DNA of 13,879 bases, taken from positions 1 through 13,879 of the forward strand of contig JAEELU010000086.1 in assembly GCA_016282815.1 (NCBI GenBank), read 5' to 3'. This DNA comes from Acholeplasmatales bacterium. Its GTDB lineage: Bacteria > Bacillota_I > Bacilli_A > Acholeplasmatales > Anaeroplasmataceae. Made by a program: the position numbers and the translations under genes. Shown one piece after another: positions 13,461-13,879 of this stretch (within the stretch, counting starts at the first letter, position 1; every line of letters starts with the position of its first letter). Below the pieces are notes generated by a model. The model was not told the DNA's origin and did no database searches. It worked only from the letters and a program-made list of their open reading frames with translations.

Positions 13461-13879
13461 TGAAGGGATATTTAAAGATTTCAGCAGTACTAGCCGTTAT
13501 TGCACTTGTATGTGCAGCAATATTAGCTGGCTTAAATATGGTAACATCTCCTATTATTGCTAAAAATAATGAGGCAAAGGAAACTCAAACAATTAAAGCT
13601 ATATATGAAGATTATGATAGCACAAAATCAACTTCAACTACATCTGAGGGTGCAATTACTAAAAAGATAATTGCTAAGGATTCAGATGGTGCAATGCTAG
13701 GAACAGTATATATCGTTACAGGTAAGAATGCTTATGGTACTATTACATTAATGGTTGCTATAGCACCAAACAATACAGTTCATCAGGTAGAATTCCTAGA
13801 AAATGGTCAATCATTTGCTGGAACAGTTAAAACACATGTAAAGTCAAACTATAACTCAAGCAAGGAAGAGGTTTATGAA
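13460..13879 (+). CDS. rnfG: Rnf complex subunit G, 3' truncated by the window end
   Basis: Open from ATG 13460 to the last base, 140 codons with no stop. RnfG is a one-helix membrane subunit whose outer domain carries covalently bound FMN. The N-terminal anchor is about residues 5-27 (ISAVLAVIALVCAAILAGLN), followed by the TSPIIAKN junction seen in this family. A Ser/Thr-rich stretch (about 54-62) comes next, then the start of the FMN-binding domain (NAYGTITLMVAIAPNNTVHQ). The attachment motif of the SGAT type would lie further on, outside the window. The ATG overlaps the rnfD stop by one base, and GGGAGG (13445-13450) inside rnfD serves as ribosome binding site. The gene order C-D-G predicts rnfE, rnfA and rnfB beyond the window. 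Confidence 0.93.
   Translation, partial: MKGYLKISAVLAVIALVCAAILAGLNMVTSPIIAKNNEAKETQTIKAIYEDYDSTKSTSTTSEGAITKKIIAKDSDGAMLGTVYIVTGKNAYGTITLMVAIAPNNTVHQVEFLENGQSFAGTVKTHVKSNYNSSKEEVYE

Overview
The window reads as a piece of chromosome from an AT-rich, low-GC Gram-positive (Bacillota) anaerobe. Supporting signs are a complete T-box leader, TTGNNN/TATAAT-type promoters, GGAGG/GGTG ribosome binding sites, hairpin-plus-U terminators, a cre-like operator and the start of an Rnf operon in the clostridial order C-D-G. Trp is read from TGG and TGA acts as a stop, so this is not a mycoplasma-type code. I cannot name the genus. No tRNA, rRNA, insertion sequence, CRISPR array or prophage gene is visible.

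Layout. Bases 2-430 hold the 3' part of a maltose/galactoside-type O-acetyltransferase. Bases 431-647 are a rich regulatory stretch: two palindromes with the same half-site, then a consensus CcpA-type cre site, ahead of a short-chain dehydrogenase (648-1433). A bidirectional terminator separates that gene from a convergent minus-strand gene for an unrecognised two-helix membrane protein (1488-2552). A promoter and full T-box leader with an AAC (Asn) specifier then drive asnS (2914-4296). Next come cardiolipin synthase and a beta-carbonic anhydrase 13 nt apart (4396-6511). A GGDEF protein (6557-7624) and a tandem HD-GYP protein (7727-9037) follow, each with its own promoter and its own terminator; they probably make and break cyclic di-GMP. 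glyA (9187-10452) has its own promoter. It is followed, with no terminator and only a 29 nt gap, by an ANTAR-domain RNA-binding regulator and rnfC, rnfD and rnfG (rnfG is cut by the window end).

How the parts work together. The last block is the most interesting. The ANTAR protein looks like AmiR: a receiver-like fold without the phospho-acceptor Asp, a linker helix and a C-terminal ANTAR domain. It overlaps rnfC by 4 nt, so it is probably translated with the Rnf ferredoxin:NAD+ oxidoreductase. Its own Shine-Dalgarno lies in a small hairpin whose six-base loop has A at position 1 and G at position 4, the hallmark of ANTAR RNA targets. This suggests, without proving, RNA-level autoregulation of an Rnf operon. 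Several genes have a longer in-frame extension from a GTG, TTG or ATG; I chose internal starts wherever the Shine-Dalgarno spacing decided it.
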